From: Cryptococcus deneoformans JEC21
Taxonomy: Eukaryota; Basidiomycota; Tremellomycetes; Tremellales; Cryptococcaceae
Direction: 5' to 3'
DNA length: 47,500 nt
Assembly (NCBI RefSeq): GCF_000091045.1
Contig: NC_006687.1
Location: forward strand, 980,001 to 1,027,500
The position numbers and the translations under genes were made by a program. The first letter of the stretch is position 1. Each line of letters begins with the position of its first letter. This document shows, one piece after another, positions 31,624-44,354 of the stretch. Under the pieces are notes generated by a model, which was not told where the DNA came from, did no database searches, and saw only the letters and a program-made list of their open reading frames with translations.

Positions 31624-34600
31624 ATGAAATTCGGGTATGTTTAACATCACTGCATTCAATAGACGTAGATCTGATACCGTTAAACCAGTACTCTCCTCGA
31701 GCTCAACAGCAACATCGAATGGTGGGACTACTATGTGGAGTACATCTTTTTGCCTCTATATCGCGTCTATGTCCTAACACTACTCCATCTAGCTATGATG
31801 CCCTCAAAAAGCTCTTCCCTTCAACTCCTCTTGACCCATCCTACCGAGCGACGCACCAAAATGACGAGTCTTCTGCCATCCTTCCTTTACGTCGGGATTT
31901 AAAAAAGTATGCTTCCCCTGAAAACTTCAAGCAAGCCCTCGATAAGGAACGGAGCAAGGTTACCGAGTTCTACAAGTCAAAGTTTGAAGAGCTCACAGGG
32001 TCATTTGAGCAGTTGGAAGATGAAGTTGCGAGGATGGAAGAAAGAGACCTGGTGCAGGACGACACTATCAAGGAGGTTGATGAAGAAAACGAGGATGCGG
32101 AAGGGGGACCGGACGAGCAACAGGACAACCCAAGCACAAGAGAAACCGATAACTTGCTCGGCCCCAGCAGTTCCCCAACCAGGGCACGATCCCCCCTTTC
32201 TCGTCCAAGGCCATCCTTCGTTGGGCGTCTTGGAAGCAGTTTCAACTTTGGAAGACGAAAGAGTGCTGCATTGCCAAGCTCTCGCGACCCCGACATCCTC
32301 GAAGCTTCCATTCAACCCACTTACCGTCCTTCGCGAAGTCCGGGTGCTACACGCACTAGGATGTCGGACTCGATGACAAGCTCATACTTTGACGAGTCAC
32401 CTTCTGGACGCGTCCCTGGACCCCGTTCTGGACGAAGGGTGTCCGATCTCGAGTCATCCGTTGATGACATTCGTACAACATCTGGTGGGCACGACAGAAG
32501 GACCTCCGTATCCTCCTTATCATCTCATGAGGGTGACTTCAACTGGCCCCGTCGTCTCTATCACTCTCTCGGTCTTGTTCAAATGGACCCAGCCACTGTT
32601 CCTGATTGGGCAGCTACCTCTGTAGGAGACGTCGAGGAAGGCAGATACGGGTTTTTGCATGGCCCGAATGCTAAGCAAGCCATCTTTGTCTGGACGGCTA
32701 ATAATGACTATGCGACAGTGTTGAGAATTGGACTCAAAAAGAGGATAAGCAAGGTGTGGCTTGACGCCTATGCGTTGAAGCAATACGTCGAGTTGAATAT
32801 GACTGCTTTTGAGAAGATTTTGAAGAAGTACGACAAGAATACCGATTCCAAGGTGTGTAACCGTCAGATTAACAACGGGGTAACCTTATACTGATGAATC
32901 ATTAGCTCAAGAAGCAGTATATCTCTGAAATGGTTTTGCAATCCGTGCCTTGGACGGAAACAAGCAAGAAAGACCTCGACGAATTGTTAGCTCGTATCCT
33001 CTTTCTGTACCGACGTGTTGTTGCAGGCGGCGATGACGACCTCGCGAGAGAGCAACTTCGATCTCAGCTGCGAGAAAAAGTGGTTATTGACCGCGAGACT
33101 GTCTGGTCCCAGATGGTCTCTGGTAGAAATCGTTCCGAAGGGATCTTCAGAAGTGTCACCCCAGACCAGATTGCGTCGTCTGAGCCGAATAAGAATGTAC
33201 TCAGGACACCATTTGGGAGCCTTAGAGTACCGACTTGGCTGACAATGAAGGCGGCCATGGTCATTCTAGCAACCGTCTCTTCAATCTTGATAGTACAATT
33301 ACAGCCCCTCGACAGAGTAGAAGAAAGCAATTGTATGGCTATGCTTGTATTCTGTATAATCCTTTGGGCAACCGAGGTGAGTCAATTTACGGATAATTAA
33401 ATTATCATGCTGATATTGACACTACTTAGGCTATCCCCTTGTTTGTCACATCTCTTGCTGTACCTTTTTTGACTGTCATTCTCCGAGTCATTCGTTCATC
33501 GGATGGAGAAGACGAGAGGCTCAGTGCAGCAGATGCTACCAAGTACATCTTCTCCCAAATGTTCTCACCTACGATTATGCTCCTTATCGGTGGTTTCACG
33601 ATCGCCGCTGTGCTGTCAAAGACCCGACTTGACGTCATGACAGCTACACGTATCTTGAACGCCGCCGGTTCGAACCCAAGTGTCGTCCTGCTTGTATTGA
33701 TGTCCGTGGCAACGTTTGCGAGTATGTGGATCAGTAATGTCGCGGCTCCCACTTTGTGTTATGCCCTAATTAAACCAATTACCGACGAATTGCACCCTAA
33801 GTCGAATTTCTCCAAATGTTTGATCGTGAGTTGTCTTACATTTGCCGTGGGTTATATCTAACAAAGGACCAGATCGCTATTGCCCTTGCTGCCAACATTG
33901 GTGGTCAAGCTTCGCCCATCTCCTCCCCTCAGAATCTCATCTCCCTCGGTTCGATGGACCCACCTCTCTCATGGCTTCAGTGGTTTGCAATCTCTATTCC
34001 CGTTTCCTCCCTCTCAGTTGTTCTTATCTGGGCGTTCCTGCACATCAATTATCGATGGGAGTCTGATTTAGAAATCCCCAAGATGCGCAAGAACACCGAC
34101 CCACTCACTGTGACACATTATTATGTGTTAGCTGTCAGTGCATTGACGATCTTGTTATGGTGCGCGGAGAAGAGTTTGGAAGATTGGCTCGGTGATATGG
34201 GTGTCATTGCCATTGTTCCCCTTTTGGCATTTTTCGGCACTGGGATCTTATCAAAGGTACGTTATCTGGGTTACATTAGGATTGACGTTAATAATTTCAC
34301 TATGTACAGGAGGATTTCCATTCGTTCCACTGGTCCATCGTCTTCTTGGCCATGGGTGGTATTGCCCTGGGTAAAGCTACCCTTTCTTCCGGGCTGCTCG
34401 ATATGCTCAATAATCTTCTCGAACGTCTCGTTGAAGGCATGGGTCTTTACTCTATCCTCATCGTCTTTTCCATGTTGGCTTTGGTAATCGCTACATTGTG
34501 AGTGAACTTCCTATACATATAACGCAAAGTCAATTAATGCTTGCCATTAGCATCTCGCACACTATTGCCGCCGTCCTGCTTGTACCCATTGCAACACGTA

Positions 34601-34956
34601 TCGGAGACTCTTTGGAAGAACCTCACCCGAGGTTACTCATCATGGCCACTGCACTTATCTGCTCTGCTGGTATGGGCCTTCCCGTCTCTGGCTTCCCCAA
34701 CATGACTGCGTGAGTAAAGTACAGCTTCCTTTCATGCCTTTACGTTTGCTAAACTGTCACTAGCATCACGCAAGAAAACAAGCTCGGCCAGCGTTTCATT
34801 GGCGCTTCCGATTTCCTGAAGAATGGTATCTTGTCGTCGATTCTGGCGATGTTTGTCATTGTGACTGTAGGATATGCCATTATGCGTGGATTAGGGTAAG
34901 TCATCGAACTGCTAGATATAGACCAAACTGATTCTTGAGATGCTCTTAGTTTGTAA
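31624..34956 (+). CDS. PHO91: SPX-domain low-affinity phosphate transporter (Pho87/90/91 family)
   Basis: Ten exons (31624-31634, 31689-31739, 31793-32852, 32906-33376, 33430-33825, 33873-34256, 34310-34497, 34551-34709, 34764-34895, 34950-34956) give 952 residues in phase. The SPX domain starts MKFG|TLLELNSNIEWWDYYV, continues YDALKKLFP, and ends with basic helices (LKKQYISEMVLQS) expected to sense inositol pyrophosphates. Ser/Pro-rich disordered inserts split the SPX domain. The C-terminal half is a divalent-anion/Na symporter (DASS) membrane domain with about 12 segments, including WISNVAAPTLCYALI, IAIALAANIGGQASPISSPQ and ISHTIAAVLLVPIATRIG. Known role: phosphate transport, at the vacuole for Pho91 and at the plasma membrane for Pho87/90. 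Sequence alone does not settle which membrane. ATG 31624 is chosen because SPX proteins begin with MKF. Confidence 0.92.
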
Positions 34957-35088
34957 GATGATAAGCATGCTCTTGTGTGAGAATCAAACCGAAAAGCAAA
35001 ATGTATGGCACGGCTGCAGTGGATGACTAACCGGTCATGCTATTAATGCTGGATACAAATGATGCAACAAATATTCCGTGAAAATATT

Positions 35089-35905
35089 TTAAGCGTATGT
35101 CAAGTCGGCAATTTTGCTAGTCATCGCCATCCAAACTTCCAGCCACTCCAAACCGGCTTGAGCCCCTTTACCCAGTCCCTCCGTCGTTAAGACTTCTTCA
35201 ACCGCCCCGCCGATTCTACAAGGATGTATACTAAAGACAAGCTCTCCGGTCGTGGGATGTTCTGTGGACTGCACAAGAGGAAAAGGCGATGTGTCTTCTC
35301 CTGGCAGATTCTCAGGAGGGAGCATGAGGGTGTCCAAGGCAGCCCCAAAGTCGCCAAAACCCAGGGGCTGTGGGGGTGAAGGAGGGTGAAGGATGTTCAA
35401 CTTGAGAAGAAGAGAGATGGAGAGGGGCGCTCCAGCTAGCATGATGCGTAAGTATCATTAAATGAAGAAAATCACGCTTACCTTCGTCCCAAGCCCTGAA
35501 ACAGTACATGGGCACTCTATAAGTCCTAGAGTAAACGATATATTGCTCTATCTCAACCTTAGTTGACCGCAGTACATCTTGTTGTTGAGGCAAAAGGGCA
35601 CTGTCTTCTGCGTCTTCTAAATCTTCCTCATCCTCATTGGTTTGGTTGAACGATTGATCCGAGTGAGTCTGGCCCAAAGGATAGCTGAAAAGAGTAGAGG
35701 GTGCATAACGTACGATCCGGCGGTAGAGGTACCCTTGGTGGGCTACAAACTGCGACAGGGGTCCATCAACGTCGACCACCTTACATAGCTTTTGCCGGTG
35801 GCGTACCTTATGTTCCCTCCATTCCCAACCTTTGTTCGTTCTCCCCGGCCCAACTTCCCCTTCTTTTGTCAGACAATACTTATCCACCAATGCTTTACAG
35901 GCCAT
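35089..35905 (-). CDS. ATG10: Atg10-type E2-like conjugating enzyme for Atg12
   Basis: Two exons, ending 35482 and starting 35435, stop at 35089. Readable blocks are GWEWREHKVRHRQKLC, YIVYSRTYRVPMYCFRAWDE, then GAPLSISLLL, and EHPTTGELVFSIHPCRIGG with the HPC catalytic Cys, and a final helix EWLEVWMAMTSKI. The S-x-x-Y-x-V-P-x-x-x-F-R strand and the HP-x-HPC arrangement fit Atg10, which conjugates Atg12 to Atg5 in autophagy. An acidic insert (NEDEEDLEDAEDS) precedes the core strand. The first in-frame ATG is at 35905 and gives 256 residues. The frame stays open upstream (PDHEIFEMACKAL resembles the Atg10 N-terminal helix), so the true start is probably further 5'. A candidate is ATG 36021 joined by a very short intron ending at about 35977. 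That start would be only 21 bp from the MAM3 stop. Confidence 0.85.
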
Positions 35906-36042
35906 CTCAAAGATCTCATGATCTGGGTATGCTTCAGATTCAAGGTTTGACCCATTTTTTGCTTCTTGATCTAAAGCGCCTAGTCGCCGGTCATCATGAG
36001 CATACAGCAAGGTGGATACATGTTTTTGTGTAAATGTGACAA

Positions 36043-38151
36043 CTAACTCCTCTTAGCATCCTTGACATCTTTACTTTCCTCCTGAACACCATTTTCCCTA
36101 TTTCCATTCTGTATAGCTTCATACATGATCTCCGGGCTAGTACTGATCTCTTGTATAGGGCTCATGGGTTCAGCCGCACTGATCACCAATCGTCTGGAGG
36201 GGTCCGCTGCAGCAGTCGCACCGTCGTTGGAAAGGTCAACGGTCTCAGCGATGAGGGATCCTTCAGATACTTGAACAAGGATACCATTGGTCGAATTGGC
36301 TCCTTTACCATCGGGGCCGCTAAGGCCAACAGGTGTCTGCGGATCGGATCGAGACGGAGCTCGACTGAATGCGTTTAGAACTCGGCGACGCTCGATAATG
36401 CCACCTGAAAAAACGTGAATTACGGCACCGTTGAAGAAAACAACTGTACTCACGCATGACAGCAGCTGTACCAGACCTCTTGACCGCCTTCTTAGAGTGG
36501 TTGTCCTGATATCTATCAGTCTCGTCCACCTTTAAAGTCATGTCAGTGATATGTATACAATGCTGCTATACAATGTGCTCACAATTTCCTCACCAATAAT
36601 CCTTGGCAGGCATGTTTGGTCAATAATGAAAAGGAGAATATTAGATTATACAAGATTACTTACTCTTCGATCAAATCTTCCACTTAAGACCTTTTCGTTA
36701 GCACCACTTAGTAAAGTATACAGACTTTACTCACAGCTGACGATTCCCAAAGCACCTCCCCTTTGGCCAGGTGTGTCACTGATGAGTATAAGATGTGCTC
36801 GCCCAGTTTGGAAGTAATCCAGGGCCTGAAAACAGTTGATTTCAGGCTTGGCTTCCGGCAGCGGAAGGAGGGGGAACTTGGACACGGGCCATTCATCATC
36901 GGGATTGTAAGATATGAGCTATGAACATATCAGACTTGTCGTAATATTGGTGGTATAGAAGATGATACGGACCTTTTTGACTAAGAGCATTCCGATAAAG
37001 TTGTCTTTCTGACCAGGCTCATGAATAGGGATTCGAGAGAACCCTGACAATAGGATCTCATCTATGGTATCGTGGTTGAGAATTTTGTTGGAAGGAAGGA
37101 TCAAGCAGTCTTCAATAGGAGTCATGATTTCCTTGGCGTGCTTGTCATTCAGTGAAAGGACGCTGTTGAGAATCACAATCTAGCAATAAAGATCAATGTG
37201 AATCCCATACCATCCAAAAAGCGCTCGCTCACTTCGTCGTCACGCAGCGGCTCCTCGCCTTCACGATGAAACTGCAAGAAACTCTTGAGTTCTGCTTTCT
37301 TATAGCTGAACATTATATTAACGCCATGTTTCGGAAATGGGTGATCAGCTTACGTATGACCTTCATCTTTCCCTAAGATACGGTCCAAGAGCTTTGCGAT
37401 CGGCCATGCGATGGGCGCGAAGAGAATCATGAGTGCCCACACCACGGGTGCACAGACGCCGCCAATAGAAAGGCCATATCTAACGCAAATCTTCCACAAT
37501 AATAAGCGCTCAAAAAGCATGTCACAAGAGAACCAGGTACACTTACAGCTTGAGGAATAATCTCGCCAAAAATGACGATCATTGTCGTTGACACGATGAT
37601 GGCAGACAGTCCACCACCGAGAACATCATCTAGGAAGATGGGTAGCGATTCATTAACAATCTGGAGCATTTTGACCTAATAAGCTGGGCTTCAAACTGAG
37701 CGAGCAAGTACTTACGACATTACCCAACAATAACACGACCAATACCCAATGTCGACCTCTGGCAAGAAGCCTCAATACTTTGTTCGCCGCTTTGCGCTCT
37801 TTGGGATTGCAGGAAGATGTTGAGAGCACCCGAAGGTTCAAGTCGTCCGAACCCATCAAAGCCAAAGTCAAACTGTACGTTCCACTGATCAGTATCTTGC
37901 TTTGATTATGGCAATGCAAGGACTAAGACTTACCCGGCAAATACTCCACCGGCCAACACAAGAACCACACTCAGGCCAAGCTTCCACCAAAATTTAGGAC
38001 TGTCGGGAGGATCTTCAGGCTCAATTGGCGGGGTAGCTGCACCGAAGGAGGACCATTGTTGAGCTGATCGTGGTACAAGTTGTACGAGTTTCGTGAGGGA
38101 GAGGAGAGTGGGGATTGAGCTTGTGGTTGAGCGACGCACGAGAGGGGGCAT
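36043..38151 (-). CDS. MAM3: CNNM/Mam3-type transporter: DUF21 membrane domain plus CBS pair
   Basis: Multi-exon - strand gene from ATG 38151 to stop 36043. Exon one ends at 37934 ([20 protein letters not shown]). The next gives [20 protein letters not shown], then the DUF21 hallmark [12 protein letters not shown]. Next come [20 protein letters not shown] and [15 protein letters not shown]. The CBS pair reads [18 protein letters not shown]...[10 protein letters not shown] and [11 protein letters not shown]...GIVSCEDLIEEIIGEEIVDE. A long disordered Ser/Pro tail follows. Known family: CNNM/CorC/Mam3 proteins involved in Mg, Mn or Co homeostasis; yeast Mam3 is vacuolar. The GEIxPQA and MTP...EEI motifs are intact. 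Its stop codon lies at most 137 bp, perhaps only about 20 bp, from the ATG10 start on the same strand. Confidence 0.92.
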
Positions 38152-38430
38152 GTTTGCTGTGCTTTACGAGAATTTGGGTACGCTGTGCGTACGAGGTATA
38201 CGGGAAAGAAGAAAGAGAAGGCAAACCCAAAGTACACTTCGAACAGATCTCCCGTATTCGCCGCATCTTGGTCGTGACACGTTCCTATAATTATTAATTA
38301 TAGAAGCCCTTCCTCGGATCTTCGTGCTCCACCGGAGATTGGCCAATGTCCGTCAAGGGGTTTGGTCGGGCGCTCGTGCCTGTGACACGTTCGTCATATT
38401 ACGTAAATGATTGCATTTTTCCTGCTGTCT

Positions 38431-41400
38431 CTACGAAGCCGTTTCAAGCATACCCATCACTCCTGACGGTCTCATAATCCCTGCCGCAGTGCTAAAGTCA
38501 TACTCGGCTCTGACAAGGTCGTGGAATTGTCGATAGCCATCAACAATCGCGTTCTAAAGAAATCATGAGCGTCAGCGATGTCGTGCCTTCCTCGCGTCCC
38601 GTCTAACATAGCAACTCACATAGGCTGGAGGGATTAACACCGCAACGGTGTCTTCATCTAATAAATACATCCTCAATTCCTTCTTCCACTCCTCCACTTC
38701 CGTGGTGCAAACTGACTTGAATTCCTCATGCACTTCCTTCACCTTTTCAGAAGTTGCAAATTCCTGTGCCGATAAGTCGGTCTTGGCCGAACTTGACGAT
38801 GCTGCCGACTTCGCGATGTAAGCCGTACATTTATCAAGAAAAGCGCGCAAAGGAGAGGTTGCACGTGTTGCGACAAGAGAGATGAGATCTTCACATGCTG
38901 CTTTGAGGGCGCGATCAATGTCGGTTCGAGCGTCGGGGACGAAGTTGGATTGAGCGGTAACTCGTTGATAGCCCAAGAGAGAAGAAGCATTGTCAAGTAA
39001 GGACTTCAGAAAGTCTTTCAATAAGGTCAGCTACCAGATAATAAGATCTGCACATATCAACTGACCTCCAAGACCACTCCATTCTTGTCTCCTCGCTTTG
39101 CCCAACTCCAATCCAGTCGTCATTTCTTTCAGGATCAAGAGATGCCTCACCAAAAACATTTTAGCGTCCATGTTCTTGTTTTTACCCTTCTTAGCTACCA
39201 GCATATCGGAAGCAGAAGAGAGAGAACGACGACACATGGTTACCGCTTCCTGAGCAAGATCCTCGAAAACCACGGCCTGTCAAAAACGTAAGAGGTTTTG
39301 TTTTTGCTTTTTTTTCATCCAAATGAGCTAACTTACATCAACATAGGTATGCAAACAGGATAAGACCCAAAGAGTCACTCTCAGAGAAGGATACCAACTC
39401 TTTTGAGCTTCTGGAGGAGGTAACTCAAGAATGGCTGGTTCATCATCGTCTTCGGCATCCAACGATACCGCCATTTGCCTAGGAACGAGCTTGTTACCTT
39501 GCGAACCTATCGATAGTGAAAGCATGAGCAACCATTTCTCTTCAAATGCATTGTCAAGTTACCTAGCTTGAGCCTCTCGGGGTAGTCCAAATCCCCCTCC
39601 TTCGGTACATAGTACTCCACGTCTGCACTGAGCAGCGCTTGAGCTCTGAAGACAAGCCTCGTCTGTGCATCTTGCAGCACCATGCGCAACAGCACTTCAA
39701 TATGCAACCGAGCTAACGGCTTCCTCTTTCTCGACTTAACCATTGCGGCACGCGTGCTGGGCGATAGAAGAGCAGTCGGAGATGCAGATCTCGACCGATG
39801 CGAACCGTAGCTCGATACCCGCCGGATGGACTGTGAACGAGAGTGAAGGATGTTACGGGAAGAACCGGATCGATACATTCGAGGTCTAGATGAGAAGTAA
39901 TCGTCGCTACCGGGATAATGTAATGATCCTGGGCTGGATGACGGGGTAAAGATCGCTGATTCGTCATCTTCTTCATCGGTGACCTCGCGGACCATCAGCG
40001 CTTGGAGGACTGTGCACACTCCGCAAAGAACCTGAAGAGACGGCTCATGCAGAATTCTTGGGCGAAGGTGGTCGTAGAGATAATCGCAGAGGCTCTCAAG
40101 GAAACCACTACAAGCTGTCAGTTGATGCCTATACAAAAAGGTAATTTTGACATACTAGAGCTGAGATTCACCAGACAGGAAGAAATGTTTGAATAGGTTG
40201 AACTCATCTGTGCAAGTCTGCTTCAAGTAGCTACATCCCGATCTCGCCTAGATAAAATGGACGTTAACCACCATCCTCTGTGACATTTCATAACTTGGAT
40301 CGCTTACCAGATCGACCAAGTCGCTCTTGTCTGGATCCATCCTCCCAATTTCGGCATTAACTCGTTGACCCATCAAGTTTTTCCTTGTGGTTAGATACGC
40401 CGTATGACATTCTACGAGAAGTGACCCGAGCTCATCGGGATTTGAGGCGACACGCTGTTCCAGTTCCGCCAATAAGGGCCGAAGTGTAGCGGATAGAGAT
40501 ATGAATTTGGTGTAAATAAAGGCTTGTGTGGCTGTTTCTGATAAGGACTACAAGGTGTCAGAGACGGCGAAAAAGATATGCTTCGGTAAATTAAAGCTCT
40601 GACCTGATCCGCTAGACGTCGTCCCACTTCCTGGCTAAGATTCTTGATAACACCAACGAAGTACAACCTAATCAAGGCCATACTTCTAGTCATACATTGC
40701 TGGTACCGTAAAAGATACACCTCAGCATCTTTGAAATCTCTCTTTCTCCGTTATTAGCTTTGCTCCTACCCGTATAATTTAGCCAGCTTACGTGCTCGCC
40801 AAGATACGTGAGGCATTCTTCCAATCGCTTGACCATTGGCAAGAATTGAGGATTAAGGACGAGATCATTTCCGGGATTGTTGAGCATACGAGTAGCACTC
40901 TCAAGGAAGGTAAAGAACGTCAAACGATGTGCCAGTTGGGATGTATGTGTGAGGAGATGGGTCTATATCTTATCAGCTTCCACTGTCACCTGCATAGAGA
41001 GAAGACCTACCTGCTCTTCGAGGAGATCCTCACAAGCACCTCTTAGGCTCTCACTTCGTTCTTCCACATACGCTAGACATTTTTCCATCTCTTTCACTTC
41101 CATTTCGCCGGCATCCAAGAGTTCTATCAGTCCGTTACATCTCTCTTTCAGCCCTACGATCTCTGACAAGTGATCGCGGTAAAGAGAATCTTGTTCATGC
41201 TCGGTCGACAATGTAAGTTGTGTAAAGTGGTCGAGGAATTGTTGAGGAGTACTGATCAACTTAGGATATAATGGAGAGGGAATAATCATCGATGAAGATA
41301 AAACTTTTGGAACAGGAGTACTGGGTAATGAAGGGCCTCGTGATGATGATGGAGGATAGAGATGGTTACCAAGAACCGGCGTACTGACTGACGACCCTTC

Positions 41401-41643
41401 GTTCTTAAACTTCTCTGGCAAATCTCTCTCCCCAAACCTTGCTTTTACAGTTCCTATACTTCCAATCTGTTCGCCGTTCAGGGGTGATTTACTCTCCCAC
41501 TCGTCAAGCGAGACCACTTGCTTTGCGGCTGTGTTCGAAGACGACGGTGTGCCTGCGCGAGACGTGGTTGACGAGGCAGGGTCCGAGGAGATGTTGAGGG
41601 CCGGACGGCGCAATTGATAAGCGGGTGTAGTAGAGCGGGACAT
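38431..41643 (-). CDS. COG3: Conserved oligomeric Golgi complex subunit 3
   Basis: Many-exon - strand gene from ATG 41643 (exon one ends at 41011, 211 codons) to stop 38431. After a Ser-rich disordered N-terminus come coiled-coil segments typical of Cog3: FLDHFTQLTLSTEHEQDSLY, EIVGLKERCNGLIELLDAGE, EMEVKEMEKCLAYVEERSES. The Sec34 core follows: FLPMVKRLEECLTYLGEH, YLLRYQQCMTRSMALIRLYF, LLVECHTAYLTTRKNLMGQR, LTACSGFLESLCDYLYDHLR and IHEPSLQVLCGVCTVLQAL. A Ser/Arg-rich insert (SRSQSIRRVSSYGSHRS) interrupts the C-terminal half. The last exon reads AIVDGYRQFHDLVRAEYDF. Known role: lobe A subunit of the COG tether for retrograde intra-Golgi vesicles. Confidence 0.92.
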
Positions 41644-42176
41644 ACTATGGTTGTTATCGGCAGCTAGGCATGTCTATGGTGGACGAAATCAACACGATAT
41701 CGAGATGGATGCTAACGTCTCCAACGGGCGGTTAACGAAGGTGCGTGGAGGTCAGCGAGATCATTCCAGCGGGTGGTCGCGTTTATTTGTTCATGTTGAT
41801 TTTTTGCTTCCAGATAAGTTTCCACTTGAATTCATATGTCAAATCCCCTGCTCATATCCATATAAACTCAAGTACGCAATAGGCCGAAACAATTTGCATG
41901 CTCGAGGAAAATGTAACTGCTTTCAAATCTTGGTGTATACCATTTCTAAACTACTGCGCCCTCCTTGTCTGCCTGCTATATTTCAAATTTCTTTTACATG
42001 TCAAACACAAAAAAAGCCGTCATTACTTGTTGGGATATGCAAGTTTTCGTTGGTTGAAGATTTATAATAACGAAAGACGAAAACAATGACATGATCAAGT
42101 CCGGGGGTATACTGTAACTGCAAAATTTTATATCGTAACGAAGAGGGATTGAGAAAATATTTCGAGATGATGACGA
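41644..42176. other. Intergenic, COG3 promoter and PP2A 3' UTR
   Basis: 533 bp between same-strand genes. A + strand frame of 138 codons is open but has no recognisable domain, and it lies across the COG3 promoter. I do not call it. Confidence 0.45.
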
Positions 42177-43752
<1,576 letters not shown>

Positions 43753-44354
43753 CTTGCTCTAGCTGTCTGAGACGCTGCTTTGAGGAAAGGAGGGGTTGGG
43801 TTGATAGGTTGTTGGTGTTTGTCCAGAGTCTTTCTCGTGTTCGAATTCTTCGCTGTGGTGCCTGAGTATTGTGCAATATGTTGTGCGCTAGGTGTTGCTG
43901 TAAGCGGATGTAGGAAGCAGTAGGAAAACGGAAGTTAGGAGCACGGAATAGATAAATATAAGGAAGTGCCGTGTAGACAGACACCTCGAATCACTGGAGC
44001 AACCACAGCGTCACTACGCGCGTCCGTCACATAACGCCGATTTTCCCCGCAGGAGGCACTCGCTCCATCTGTTCCCAACGAATTCTTACGTAACAGACCA
44101 CTTGCCGTTCATCGACGGTCGGTTTCAGCAGCAATAATAATAAATTACCATTGACTTTTGCGACTCAGCTCCTTTCATAGAGGGGTCATACAGATGAGAA
44201 TACGAAGTACGCGATCTGTTACGTATTTAACCGTAGTTCACCACCATAACCCGCAAGTCACAAAAGCTCCTTCATAATTTTTATATGCATTTTCTTTTAC
44301 ATGTCGAAATCGATCTTCGACGCTGGTCATCGATTTACAAGTTCCCCACTAGCA
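43753..44354. other. Intergenic, PP2A promoter and XRN1 3' UTR
   Basis: About 600 bp between same-strand genes. AT-rich, with no supported gene. Short AATAATAATAAA-type A/T runs near 44130 may belong to 3' processing signals or simple sequence. Confidence 0.4.

Noticed and set aside
41651..42067. 138-codon + strand frame upstream of COG3
   Set aside because: AT-rich chance frame across a promoter region; no domain and no splice support.
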